The translations under genes were made by a program, and so were the position numbers. From the NCBI GenBank assembly GCA_030615505.1, contig JAUWZD010000012.1, positions 1-59,097 of the forward strand: DNA of 59,097 nt, in the 5' to 3' direction. Positions 34,993-43,475 of this stretch are shown one piece after another (position 1 is the first letter of the stretch; each line of letters begins with the position of its first letter). This DNA comes from Spirochaetales bacterium (GTDB lineage Bacteria > Spirochaetota > Spirochaetia > SZUA-6 > DRHE01). Below the pieces are notes generated by a model. The model made no database searches. It had not been told where the DNA came from and saw nothing but the letters and a program-made list of their open reading frames with translations.

Positions 34993-35961
34993 ATGGAAGA
35001 AAAGCTAAAAAACAACCGCAATCTGCCCTACTATATGCAATTGAAGGAAATTCTAAAAACGAAAATTCATTCCGGGGCAATAGAAAACAAAAAGCTTCCT
35101 ACGGTAAGACAGCTTGCCAGGGATTTTGGTGTGAGCATAAACACTGCGCTTCGCGCATATGACGAGCTCGGTAAAGAAGGAATCGTTACAGGATCTGTGG
35201 GCAGAGGAACGTTTATTTCTACAAACCCTCAGGAACTTAAGAAGGAGAACCGGAAAAACCTTTTAATGAAGACAATCGAGCATTCTTTAGAAGAAGCCCT
35301 CTCACTTGATTATACTATAGAAGAATTTGAGACTTCCGTAAGAGAGTATGTTAAAGAAAAGCTGGAGATGATGCAGAAGGTAAAGCTTAGTTTTATTGAA
35401 TGTAACATTGAACAGCTTACATATTTCACCGACCACCTTGAGCTTGACCCTCACATCCATCGTTTTCCGATCCTGTTGGAGTCACTTCGCAAGCAGGACG
35501 ATAATATAATGCAGGAGGCTGCAAATAACGATATCTTTGTTACAAGCTTTTATCATCTTGATGAAGTGTATAAGTATCTTGGGTTTTTAGGAAAACCCAT
35601 TATCGGTATCAGTCTCGAGCCCGAAGTAAAAACTATCATCAAAATCGCCCAAATTCCCCCTGGCAGTGTAGTTGGAATTGTAACAACAAGTAAAAAGTTC
35701 ATATCAATTATCAAAGAAATTCTTGACGACCTGGATTTCCATTTTTCAAAAATATTGGAAACCAACTCAAAGAAAAGCGAAACTGTGAAACAATTGGTGC
35801 GTAAATGTGATGCAGTATTGGTCTCTCCTAAACGAAAAAAAGCAGTAATCTCTTATACAGAGAAGAGCACAACTGTTATTGAATTTGTCTTCACCCCTGA
35901 CAGAACATCAATAAATAATCTCAAAGTCGCCTTACTTGAGCTTAAAAACAACCGGGCTTAA
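34993..35961 (+). CDS. GntR-family transcriptional regulator
   Basis: A 322-residue regulator. The N-terminal winged helix is of the YtrA/short GntR type: LPYYMQLKEILKTKIHSGAI, KLPTVRQLARDFGVSINTAL, RAYDELGKEGIVTGSVGRGTF. The following 240 residues are unlike the short tail of YtrA and not a clear FCD, UTRA or aminotransferase domain; strand-helix alternation such as GSVVGIVTTSKKFISIIKEI suggests a periplasmic-binding-like or Rossmann effector fold. No Shine-Dalgarno is obvious. It is divergent from the aconitase operon and likely controls it. Confidence 0.88.
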   Translation: MEEKLKNNRNLPYYMQLKEILKTKIHSGAIENKKLPTVRQLARDFGVSINTALRAYDELGKEGIVTGSVGRGTFISTNPQELKKENRKNLLMKTIEHSLEEALSLDYTIEEFETSVREYVKEKLEMMQKVKLSFIECNIEQLTYFTDHLELDPHIHRFPILLESLRKQDDNIMQEAANNDIFVTSFYHLDEVYKYLGFLGKPIIGISLEPEVKTIIKIAQIPPGSVVGIVTTSKKFISIIKEILDDLDFHFSKILETNSKKSETVKQLVRKCDAVLVSPKRKKAVISYTEKSTTVIEFVFTPDRTSINNLKVALLELKNNRA

Positions 35962-35989
35962 ATAGGGAGTCCTTCAAACTGGTGGTACG

Positions 35990-36139
35990 TTAGAAAACAC
36001 GCCTCAGCCTGTATTTATCGGATTCAACAGTAACAAAACAATCCTTTAATTCTTCACCAGAATACATTGGAAAAAGCTCCGATAGTGTTTTATGGACTAT
36101 TTCGATATTATCCGGACGGTGACGAAGCAAAACAATTCC
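35990..36139 (-). pseudogene. DUF5615 PIN-like toxin, C-terminal remnant
   Basis: About 49 codons, GIVLLRHRPDNIEIVHKTLS through DCFVTVESDKYRLRRVF and a stop, resembling the end of DUF5615 PIN-like proteins (LLR-RPDN, then a final strand with Arg). Just upstream on the same strand FLKQNNHDVIRAH looks like the early part of the same family, in another frame, so an internal piece is deleted. Nothing else is recognisable between 35962 and 36262. Confidence 0.5.
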
Positions 36140-36259
36140 TGAACATTGTAATGTGCTCTTATCACATCATGATTATTCTGTTTCAGAAAATCATAGGTAG
36201 ATATACAACCTGAAGACAGAAGGGCATATCTCAACCCCGGGTATTTGGAGAGAAATATT

Positions 36260-36396
36260 AGTTCAGAGAGAGTGGATCAAAATTGGGAGGAGGCCGGCCG
36301 ATTTTGACCAGGAAGCCTTAAGTATCTTCACTGTCTCCTCAGAATCCATAATTATAGCCAAAATTTTCATCTTTAGAACCACAACGAGGACATACA
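36260..36396 (-). repeat. IS91-type 3' end, copy 1
   Basis: About 135 bp beginning AGTTCAGAGAGAGTGGATC, repeated in the same orientation at 55770-55905. The last 40 codons of the transposase lie in it. Confidence 0.8.
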
Positions 36397-37044
36397 AGCG
36401 GATCAGTGCTATAGACTTTTTTAATAAGCCTGGCCTACCCTATCGGGCATCTAGGACAGGTAGATTTTCGTGTTTTTTCCTCTACAGTGCATTCAGGTAT
36501 TTCCGCTGATATCTGTTTTGAATCAGCAGGATTATCCAGGTGTTTCTCCTTCCAGCCCTGGGGAGCAAGCCTAATACAAAACTCCATCCGCTGCCAAACA
36601 CCGCGAGCTCGAGAAGAATACAGGCCATACCTGCGTATATACTGTTTGCCTTTTGGGGGTATGTGAGCTGTCAATTCAGCTACAAAATCCAACACATCAA
36701 ATAATTTGAAATTTTCCCCGAAATACTCATTGTATTTGAGTGTTTTGTACAGCACTTTAACGTGAAAAGACTCATATGTTATCTTTTTCAAAGACACAGA
36801 AGGTTTGGCAATATATTGAGCCAGGGCCTCTCTTGCATTATTGTCATCTCTATAAATCCTTACCGTGTTGTCGATACTAAAACTGCTCTGCTTCCAGGAT
36901 AATAGGCTCCGAGCAAACCTCTCATTTATTAGTTTCTTCTCCTGAAAGTATTTTATTACCAGTCTTCTAAACAGTTCAGTCATTTTGTTGGTATCAGATA
37001 TTGGCAGGTATACAAAAGTGCCTTCTTTGTCGAATCCGCCCTCC
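36263..37044 (-). pseudogene. IS91-family transposase, C-terminal remnant
   Basis: Reads from EGGFDKEGTFVYLPISDTNK (near 37044) through MTELFRRLVIKYF, REALAQYIAKPSVSLKK, FDVLDFVAELTAHIPPKGKQ and YIRRYGLYSSRARG, the C-terminal pattern of IS91/Y2 rolling-circle transposases. After STDPLVCPRCGS a one-base shift moves the frame to KMKILAIIMDSEETVKIL, ending HSL and stop at 36263. The N-terminal half with the catalytic Tyr residues is missing: at about 37044 the sequence passes into a sugar permease fragment. A second copy of the 3' end is at 55770-55905. Confidence 0.82.
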
Positions 37045-37694
37045 AGGGGGCGTGGACCTTTCGGTGAGCGCCACCATTACCCTGACCACCGTAGTTTCGG
37101 CCGGATTGATGGCGGGTCAGAACGTCATGATTCCTGCCGGCCGTTCTGGCCGGTTTGGGGATCGGTCTGATCATGGGCCCGATCAATGGTTTTTCCGTGG
37201 TCAAGCTAAAAATAACGCCCTTTATCGCCATCCTGGGGGTAATGTCCATCGGCCGGGGGTTCGTGCTTTTGATCACCCACGGACCCATCGGTGCCATCGG
37301 ACCCGCCTTTAAACACCTCTCCAGAGGCGCACTGGGTCCGGTTCCGGCGGCACTGATTATTATCCTCCTGGTTTTTATCATGGCCGCTCTGGTCATGAAC
37401 CGCACCGCCTACGGCAGGCACCTGTTCGCTCTCGGTGGAGGGCGGGAGGTGGCCCGGCTGAACGGAATCAATGTGCCCCGGGTGGAGTTTTCCTCCTACT
37501 TTGTGACCGGCCTCTGCTCAGCCGCGGCCGGGCTCTACCTGACGAGCCGGATGGGCGTGGGAGACCCTTCGGTAGGACCGGGGTTCGAGCTGGACTCCAT
37601 CATCGCCGTGCTGATCGGCGGGATTCCCTTTGGCGGGGGCAGGGGGAACATCCTTGGCGTGATCGCCGGGGTCCTGTTGATTGCCTTGCTGGGG
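37044..37694 (+). pseudogene. RbsC-like sugar ABC permease fragment
   Basis: The N-terminus is missing at the transposase junction. The match begins VDLSVSATITLTTVVSAGLM in one frame, shifts frame near 37138 (a one-base change in GCCGGCCGTTCTGGCC), and continues GLIMGPINGFSVVKLKITPF, then GRHLFALGGGREVARLNGIN, the loop between helices in RbsC-type permeases. At about 37695 it runs directly into a nitrilase sequence in the same frame, so the 240-residue open frame 37155-37877 is a chimera, not a gene. Confidence 0.82.
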
Positions 37695-38115
37695 AATCTG
37701 AACAAGGTGGAAGCCTTGATGCGCTCGGCAGCCGGGTTGGGGGCCGAGCTGGTGCCGGAAACCTTCAGCACCGGCTACGGTGTGGGAGCGCGCATCGCCG
37801 AGGTCTCCGATACGATTCCCGGTAAGGTTACCGATCGGATCGGCGAGCTGGTCAAGGAGCTCAATCTGTACTTCTAAGGCAGAACGATCGAAAAAAACGA
37901 GGACAGGTACCACAACACGGGGGTGCTCATATCACCGAAAGGAGAGATCCTGGCCCGCTACCGGAAGGTACACCTCTTTTCTGTGGAAAAGGAGATGTTT
38001 GAGCCCGGAAACGAGGCGGCGGTGATCGAGACAGAGATGGGTACTCTGGGCCTGACGATCTGCATGGACCTGCTTTTCCCCGAATATATCCGGGGGCTGG
38101 TCCTTTCCGGGGCGG
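37695..38115 (+). pseudogene. Nitrilase-superfamily hydrolase, N-terminal fragment
   Basis: Begins NLNKVEALMRSAAGLGAEL, followed by VPETFSTGYG (catalytic Glu), GKVTDRIGELVKELNLYF, an in-frame TAA at 37875-37877, then DRYHNTGVLISPKGEILARY, RKVHLF (catalytic Lys), TLGLTICMDLLFPEYIRGL (catalytic Cys) and LVLSGA. After about 38115 the frame continues in an unrelated sequence to 38174. The stop and missing C-terminal half make it a pseudogene. 38116-38238 holds nothing else I recognise. Confidence 0.82.
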
Positions 38116-38238
38116 CAGCTTGGCGGGAGATCGCTACCTATCTGGAGGAGCGCAAGACCCACCTGGACCTGTAAGCGGGAGCTGTTGGACCTGTAAGCGG
38201 GAGGCGTTGTAGCCAGTGAGGATCTTGCCGCCCAAGGC

Positions 38239-40689
38239 CTACTGGGTGTACGTATCTCGCAGGTGATACAGCGTCAAATCCTGCTTGAACCTGCTGCTGC
38301 CTATCTCTTCTCCAGCAGCAAACTCTATTATTTTGCTTTCCCCTGGCAGGAGGGTAAAGCAGTTGTCCGAAAATATTCCTCGAATATTGCCGGCATCGAG
38401 AGACACGTAGAAAGCAGGACGGTCGGTGTTCAGGGTAACCGTGTACATGCCGCTGCCCCTGGCTACCTGCAGGTCGATCTTCGGTAAGATCAAATTGCAT
38501 TCCTTCGGCAGGGCCAGAAACAGATCATTGGACAGCTGCAAGCTGCCACACTCGAACATGGCTAAAAAGAAACACTCTTCCCGGCGAACATCGAGTGAAT
38601 CCAGGTCAAGCTGCAGGAGCCTTGTTGAGGCTTCCGCGTTCAGTTTGCAGGAGCATCGCCCCTCCCGCTGCACGGATCCGTAAAAATCAAGGAAGCGCCA
38701 TTGAAATTTCCCGTTGTACTCTTTCTCCGTGTCGTTCAGGCCCCAGACCTGCAGGGAATTATCCTTGATGTAGACGGCTAAATGGATCGGCTGGTAGAAC
38801 CTTTTGGCCACGTAGTGAAGCAGCTTCCATTTTCCGGAATATTCGATGGAGGACCAGGAAGCCACGGGCCAGTTATCGTTCAGCTGCCAGTAGAGGGCAC
38901 CCATACAAACGGGACGCTTACTCCGCCAGTACTCCACTGCAGTTTTCATGGCCAACGCCTGTTGGACCTGGCTGAGGTAGAGAAAGTGCTCGAACTTCTC
39001 CGGGAAGCGAAAGTAGCGGGACAGGGTGGAGATGATGACCGTGTTGCCCCGCGGATGACGCTGATGATGCTCCATCACCGGGGAGGTGATGTTCTGCTGA
39101 TCCTTGTCTGCATAGGAGGCAACGGTTGAGAGAGAGGGAAAGGACTGAAAACCGAACTCGGAGCAGAAACGGGGCGTGATATCGTAGTAGGACTCAAAGG
39201 GCTTTCCCCCGTGCCAGACACTCCAGTAGTGCATGTCGCCCCTGGAGTCGTTGTGCCAGTTGTCCGAATAATCCCCCTCCCCGGCACTGGGAGAGCTCGG
39301 CCACCAGGTTCTGTTTGGATCGAGCTCCTTTACGATTCTTCCCACGACCCCTTCATTTAAACGGTCGTAGTCGATTAAATACCGGGCCAGGTCGGCCTTG
39401 GTTTCTTCGAACCAGTTGAGCGCCCCGACGTTCTCGTTGTTCCCACACCACAGGGCGATGCAGGGATGGTCCTTCAGCCTTTTGACCTGGTAAACGATCT
39501 CCTTCTCGACGTTGGAAAGGAAATTCCTGGTTGCAGGATACATGGCGCAGGAAAACATGAAATCCTGCCAGACAAAAAGGCCATTCTCATCACAGATCCG
39601 ATAAAATTCCTCAGATTCGTACTGCCCCCCGCCCCACACGCGGATCATGTTCATATTGGCCTCAACGGCAGCGCTAAGCAGGGCCTCGTAGCGCTCCTTG
39701 GTGTGCTGGGACGGAAGGGCATCCATGGGAATCCAGTTGGCGCCTTTGCAGAAAATCTCTCTTCCATTTATCGCAAAAGTCATGCTTCTACCCACTTTGT
39801 CGTCTTTCAGAAGCACTTCAATGGTCCGAAAGCCTATTCTTTTGGTGATCTCATCTTCACCCGCTTTCACCTGCAGGGTATAGAGGCTCTGCTCGCCATA
39901 GCCGGCTGGCCACCAAAGCTCAGGGTGATTGACCCGGAGTATCTCCTGAAGAATGTTCAATCCTTTGTTAACGCTTACCGTTTTCTCGATCGACACCTTG
40001 CCAAGGGAAAGCTCCAGAGCAATTTCTCCCTCGATGTAGGATAAGAACTCCAACGTGGTTTCCAGGTCCCAATCCTCTCCCCTTTGCCTTTGATTGGTAT
40101 GAATGCACTCCAGCCGACCTGTCTGAGTGGAGGCCAGATAAATCTCACCGTAGATGCCGCTGACCATAAGGCAGGGACCCCAGTCCCAGCCGCTGTGGCA
40201 TTGGACCTTGCGTATCAGGTTTCGGTGGGCGGATTGTACCGGATATATGGAGTAGGGGATGTTGTACTTGAGGGTGCGGCTAACCTCAGCTGCTTTTTTT
40301 TCCGGAGAAAAGATGAGGATTTCCAGGCTGTTGGCACCTTCTTGTAGATAATCGCCGACATCTGTGCGAATCCGCTGAAACATATTATTGGATTCAGCCA
40401 CTCTTTGACCGTTGATTCTGATTTCAGCCCAGGTATCGAGGCTTTCGATATGCAGGAATACCTGCCGGTCCCGGAGTAAATCGCCGTCGACGGTAAAAGC
40501 CCGCGAAATAACCCAATCCTCCCGCCCTACCCAGAGAGTGTCCAACTCGTTCCTCCCTAAGAAAGAATGAGGGATTTTTCCGCTTTCAATAAGAGCGCTA
40601 AAATTATCCCCTGGAATTTTGATTGGAATTGTTTGATTTTTCCCAGACTGGGTGAGATTCCAAACACCGGCTAGATCCAGTTTTTTCAT
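38239..40689 (-). CDS. Beta-mannosidase (GH2)
   Basis: An 816-residue GH2 enzyme. The sugar-binding jelly-roll domain is residues 1-170 (LAGVWNLTQSG, LGRNELDTLWVGREDWVISR, HSGWDWGPCLMVSGIYGEIY). The catalytic barrel shows NMIRVWGGGQYES, the acid/base Glu in IALWCGNNENVGA near residue 420, and the nucleophile Glu in FCSEFGFQSFPS near 515. No signal peptide, so cytoplasmic. It removes beta-linked mannose, such as the Man-beta-1,4-GlcNAc core of N-glycans. It is divergent from the ROK regulator with a shared 180-bp control region. Confidence 0.93.
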   Translation of the reverse strand: MKKLDLAGVWNLTQSGKNQTIPIKIPGDNFSALIESGKIPHSFLGRNELDTLWVGREDWVISRAFTVDGDLLRDRQVFLHIESLDTWAEIRINGQRVAESNNMFQRIRTDVGDYLQEGANSLEILIFSPEKKAAEVSRTLKYNIPYSIYPVQSAHRNLIRKVQCHSGWDWGPCLMVSGIYGEIYLASTQTGRLECIHTNQRQRGEDWDLETTLEFLSYIEGEIALELSLGKVSIEKTVSVNKGLNILQEILRVNHPELWWPAGYGEQSLYTLQVKAGEDEITKRIGFRTIEVLLKDDKVGRSMTFAINGREIFCKGANWIPMDALPSQHTKERYEALLSAAVEANMNMIRVWGGGQYESEEFYRICDENGLFVWQDFMFSCAMYPATRNFLSNVEKEIVYQVKRLKDHPCIALWCGNNENVGALNWFEETKADLARYLIDYDRLNEGVVGRIVKELDPNRTWWPSSPSAGEGDYSDNWHNDSRGDMHYWSVWHGGKPFESYYDITPRFCSEFGFQSFPSLSTVASYADKDQQNITSPVMEHHQRHPRGNTVIISTLSRYFRFPEKFEHFLYLSQVQQALAMKTAVEYWRSKRPVCMGALYWQLNDNWPVASWSSIEYSGKWKLLHYVAKRFYQPIHLAVYIKDNSLQVWGLNDTEKEYNGKFQWRFLDFYGSVQREGRCSCKLNAEASTRLLQLDLDSLDVRREECFFLAMFECGSLQLSNDLFLALPKECNLILPKIDLQVARGSGMYTVTLNTDRPAFYVSLDAGNIRGIFSDNCFTLLPGESKIIEFAAGEEIGSSRFKQDLTLYHLRDTYTQ

Positions 40690-40800
40690 CCTGATACCTC
40701 GACGTTAGTTTAAAAAACAACAAACTTATGATGACAGAAAAGGATAATCGCGTCAATTTCACCAAATGGCCCGAAAAAAGCATAAAAAATCAGTTTATTG

Positions 40801-40829
40801 TTGACAAATAACGGGCTGTATGATAAAAA
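40801..40829 (+). promoter_or_regulatory. Promoter of the ROK regulator gene
   Basis: TTGACA (40801-40806), 17-bp spacer, TAAAAA (40824-40829) preceded by TG at 40821-40822 as in extended -10 promoters. The operator at 40831-40860 covers the predicted start point. Confidence 0.6.
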
Positions 40830-40830
40830 T

Positions 40831-40860
40831 AGGTTGGTTGGATTTTAAACCAACCAACCT
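40831..40860. promoter_or_regulatory. Operator between beta-mannosidase and ROK genes
   Basis: AGGTTGGTTGG (40831-40841) and CCAACCAACCT (40850-40860) are perfect 11-bp inverted arms around an 8-bp AT centre (ATTTTAAA). It sits just after the ROK promoter and in the leader between the divergent genes. Likely bound by the ROK protein. Confidence 0.75.
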
Positions 40861-40870
40861 GGATTCGATA

Positions 40871-42043
40871 ATGCTAAAAAGAAACAGAACAATCAACACC
40901 TCCAGGGTCATGAGGGAGATCTGGATCAACAAAGAGATCAGCCGCGTCAAGATTTCCAAGAACCTGGATCTGGATAAGTCAACCATCAGCAGCATTGTCT
41001 CGGACCTGCTGCAGATCGGAGTGATCCGGGAGACCGCTGTGGGAGAAGCTGGTCCCCAAGGGGGGAGAAAACCGGTCTTCCTGACGCTGAACAGATCGTA
41101 CGGCTGCGTGCTGGGGGTGGAGTTCAGGCCTGAGTCCTACACGGCCGTGGCCGTGGATTTGGAGGGCAATGCTCTCTATTCGAAGTTCGAGCTCATTTGT
41201 CTTTCCGGGGAGAATTTTTCCGAGATTTTTTTCGATGTTACGGAAAGGCTGCGCCATGAGCTGGAACGGACGAAGGTCCCTCTTCTCGGAATGGGTATTG
41301 GTCTTTCAGGCGTGGTCAATCCCCGGAAAGGGATTATCCGTTACTCCATTCCCCTGCAGATTGAGAGCGCTTTCGACTTTCGGAAAGAGATCGCCCAGAA
41401 ATACGATCTTCCTCTGTTCCTGGAAAATGACGCCAATGCCTGTGCCTGGGGAGAGCTGGCCTTCCACCGGGTTAAAAATTTGCAAGATTTTCTCTTCCTC
41501 CTGGTAGAGTTTCGGGACATCAAGGATCGAGAGCGCTTTCACGAGAAAACAGCGGTCGGTATCGGGATCGTGCTCAACGGCCGGGTACACTACGGTCACA
41601 ACTACTCGGCCGGTGAGTTCCGCAGCGTTCTGTGTACCAAAGAGTGCAAGGGGCAGTTCTCCTTTACCGATGAAGAGGCTTTCAGGATCGAGGAGGACCC
41701 GGAAATCCTGCACCGCTTTATCCGTGAATTATCGGTAAACATCGCCATGATCGTCAATACCTTTAACTTGAGCCGTGTGTTTCTCGGCGGCCACATCGAG
41801 CGCTACAAGAAAGAGGTTCAAACGATTCTTTCCGAAGAGATCCAGAAGAATTGGCCTTACCCGGATGGGGTGAAGTGTAAAATAAGATTTTCCTCGCTTG
41901 GAGAAAAGGCGGTGGCTTACGGGGCTGCCGGCATGGTCCTTCATCGCCTGTTTTCTGATCTCAGTATTACAGAGCGTGTTGAAGGATTCCACCCGGGAGG
42001 GCCCTCTGGAGTTGAATTGATTGGGCAAAACACCCTCGGTTGA
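40871..42043 (+). CDS. ROK-family (NagC/XylR) transcriptional regulator
   Basis: A 390-residue regulator. The N-terminal winged helix reads INTSRVMREIWINKEISRVK and LDLDKSTISSIVSDLLQIGV, the wing GRKPVFLTLN. The ROK sugar-kinase-like part has MGIGLSGVVNPRKGIIRY, LFLENDANACAWGE and VGIGIVLNGRVHYG; the usual Zn-binding Cys cluster appears only as LCTKECKGQF. ATG 40871 is chosen because the operator at 40831-40860 would otherwise lie in the coding region; an in-frame ATG at 40820 exists. Likely represses the beta-mannosidase and the importer/hydrolase operon downstream in response to a sugar. Confidence 0.9.
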   Translation: MLKRNRTINTSRVMREIWINKEISRVKISKNLDLDKSTISSIVSDLLQIGVIRETAVGEAGPQGGRKPVFLTLNRSYGCVLGVEFRPESYTAVAVDLEGNALYSKFELICLSGENFSEIFFDVTERLRHELERTKVPLLGMGIGLSGVVNPRKGIIRYSIPLQIESAFDFRKEIAQKYDLPLFLENDANACAWGELAFHRVKNLQDFLFLLVEFRDIKDRERFHEKTAVGIGIVLNGRVHYGHNYSAGEFRSVLCTKECKGQFSFTDEEAFRIEEDPEILHRFIRELSVNIAMIVNTFNLSRVFLGGHIERYKKEVQTILSEEIQKNWPYPDGVKCKIRFSSLGEKAVAYGAAGMVLHRLFSDLSITERVEGFHPGGPSGVELIGQNTLG

Positions 42044-42065
42044 GGGTTTCCCTCGTAGAGGGAAA
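42033..42065. other. Tandem hairpins after the ROK gene
   Basis: CCCTC/GAGGG (42033-42046) overlaps the ROK stop, and TTTCCCTC-GTA-GAGGGAAA (42047-42065) is a perfect hairpin directly before the ribosome site of the binding-protein gene. No T-run follows on the plus strand, so it is not a classical terminator; mRNA processing or a translational effect is possible. Confidence 0.5.
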
Positions 42066-42086
42066 AATAAATCAAGGAGGCTTTTT

Positions 42087-43388
42087 ATGAAAAAAGCTAT
42101 CGCATTAGTCGCAGTGCTGCTGCTGTCAGCGGCCTTTGTGTTCGCCGGAGGCCAGGAGGAGGCGGTCGAGGAGGTCGGCAAGGTCAAGCTAACCATGTTG
42201 GCCTACAAGGATCTGGCCGATCCGGTTGAGGCAGCAAACTGGCAGATCGTGGTTGATACCTTCTTCGCCACCCACCCCAACATCGAGATCGACATCGAGT
42301 ACGGCTTCGACGAACCGTTCCACAATAAGCTGCAGGCCATGTTCGTGGCTGACCAGCTGCCCGACATCATGTTCCTCTGGCCCGGCAAGAGGACCGGGCA
42401 GGTCACCGGCAGCGGCAAGATCAAGGACCTCCGGCCCTGGCTCAAGGGTCACGAGGATGAGTTCGCCGCCATCGCCGTGGCCGCACAGGGTCGAGGCGGC
42501 GAGATCTACGAGCTGCCCGAGCAGGTCACCGACTGTCACGTGATGTACACCAACGAGAAATTGATGAAGGAGTTGGGTCTTACCTTTCCCAAGACCCACG
42601 CCGATCTGCTGGCTCAAGGAGCGAAGATCCGGGCTCAGAACCTGATTCCCGTCGCCATGACCAACAAGACCCAATGGCAGATGCAGTCCTGTCTGCTCAG
42701 TGCCCTTACCGAACGGGCCGGCGGCATGGACTGGTATGATCGGGTCATCGTGGGCGACAACGCTTCGTTCGCCGATCCGGAGTTCGTCAACGCCCTGTCG
42801 GTGATCGACGAACTCGCCAAAGAAGAGATGTTCTCTCCAGGTATCAACCAGCTGGACTACGGCCAGGCCCTCACCAGTTTCGTCACCGAAGAGGCTGTGT
42901 ACTACATAGACGGGGGCTGGAGGGCTAATAACATGGTCGGCGAGCTCACCGATGAACAGAAGGAGTACGTGGAGTACAAGACCTATCCGGACATCCCCAA
43001 CCAGAAAGGAACCTCCGGTTCGACAGCTTCGGTTGCCGGAACCGGATACGGAATGCACTCCAGGCTGGAAGGCGCCGAGGCCGACGCTGCCTGGGAATGG
43101 ATCTGGTTCTACTCCGGTCCTGTTGGATCCGCCATCCGCCAGGGTTTCGGCGCCAACCCGGCCTACAAGATGCCCACACCGGGTAAGCTTGACATCATGG
43201 TCAAGAAGCTGATCAAGTTCGTGGCCGAGACCCCGGCAGGCTACGTGATCGACGCTGTAATGGATGCCGAGGGTATGGGCGTGCTGCACCCGGCCATCCA
43301 GGAGATGATGATGGGCAAGAAGACACCGCAGCAGGTAGCCGAGGAGTACGAGGCCTGGGTCGCTGCCAACGATACCAGCCGCAAGTAA
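42087..43388 (+). CDS. Extracellular sugar-binding protein (CUT1 importer)
   Basis: A 433-residue solute-binding protein starting at ATG 42087 after AAGGAGG. The signal peptide is MKKAIALVAVLLLSAAFVFA, followed by GGQEEAVEE, no lipobox Cys. Seen: QAMFVADQLPDIMFLWPGKR, TDCHVMYTNEKLMKELGLTF, TPQQVAEEYEAWVAA at the end. It should deliver saccharide to the two permeases downstream. GC content is clearly higher than in the LacI-operon counterpart at 7524-8795, and the two proteins are not closely alike. A long antisense frame (42189-43445) is a codon-bias shadow. Confidence 0.93.
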   Translation: MKKAIALVAVLLLSAAFVFAGGQEEAVEEVGKVKLTMLAYKDLADPVEAANWQIVVDTFFATHPNIEIDIEYGFDEPFHNKLQAMFVADQLPDIMFLWPGKRTGQVTGSGKIKDLRPWLKGHEDEFAAIAVAAQGRGGEIYELPEQVTDCHVMYTNEKLMKELGLTFPKTHADLLAQGAKIRAQNLIPVAMTNKTQWQMQSCLLSALTERAGGMDWYDRVIVGDNASFADPEFVNALSVIDELAKEEMFSPGINQLDYGQALTSFVTEEAVYYIDGGWRANNMVGELTDEQKEYVEYKTYPDIPNQKGTSGSTASVAGTGYGMHSRLEGAEADAAWEWIWFYSGPVGSAIRQGFGANPAYKMPTPGKLDIMVKKLIKFVAETPAGYVIDAVMDAEGMGVLHPAIQEMMMGKKTPQQVAEEYEAWVAANDTSRK

Positions 43389-43404
43389 TCGCTTGAATGA
43401 ATTG

Positions 43405-43438
43405 CACCCGGGGCGGGAGACATTTCCCGTTCCGGGTG
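43405..43438 (+). other. Strong intercistronic hairpin
   Basis: Arms 43405-43418 and 43425-43438 pair over 14 positions (two G-U), loop of six. It lies between the binding-protein and permease genes and lacks a good T-run. Like the hairpin at 7478-7509 in the other importer operon, it probably adjusts the ratio of binding protein to permease, here perhaps by protecting the upstream mRNA. Confidence 0.65.
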
Positions 43439-43475
43439 TTATCATTTAAGCTAATCTGCCGGCGGGGAGCGATCT

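Noticed and set aside
37695..38115. Idea that this nitrilase N-terminal part and the C-terminal part at 24852-25169 are halves of one gene
   Set aside because: Both contain the segment that follows the catalytic Cys, so they overlap in alignment and must come from different genes or copies.
42189..43445. 418-residue minus-strand open frame
   Set aside because: It is exactly antisense to the binding-protein gene in GC-rich DNA; its sequence has no recognisable domain.
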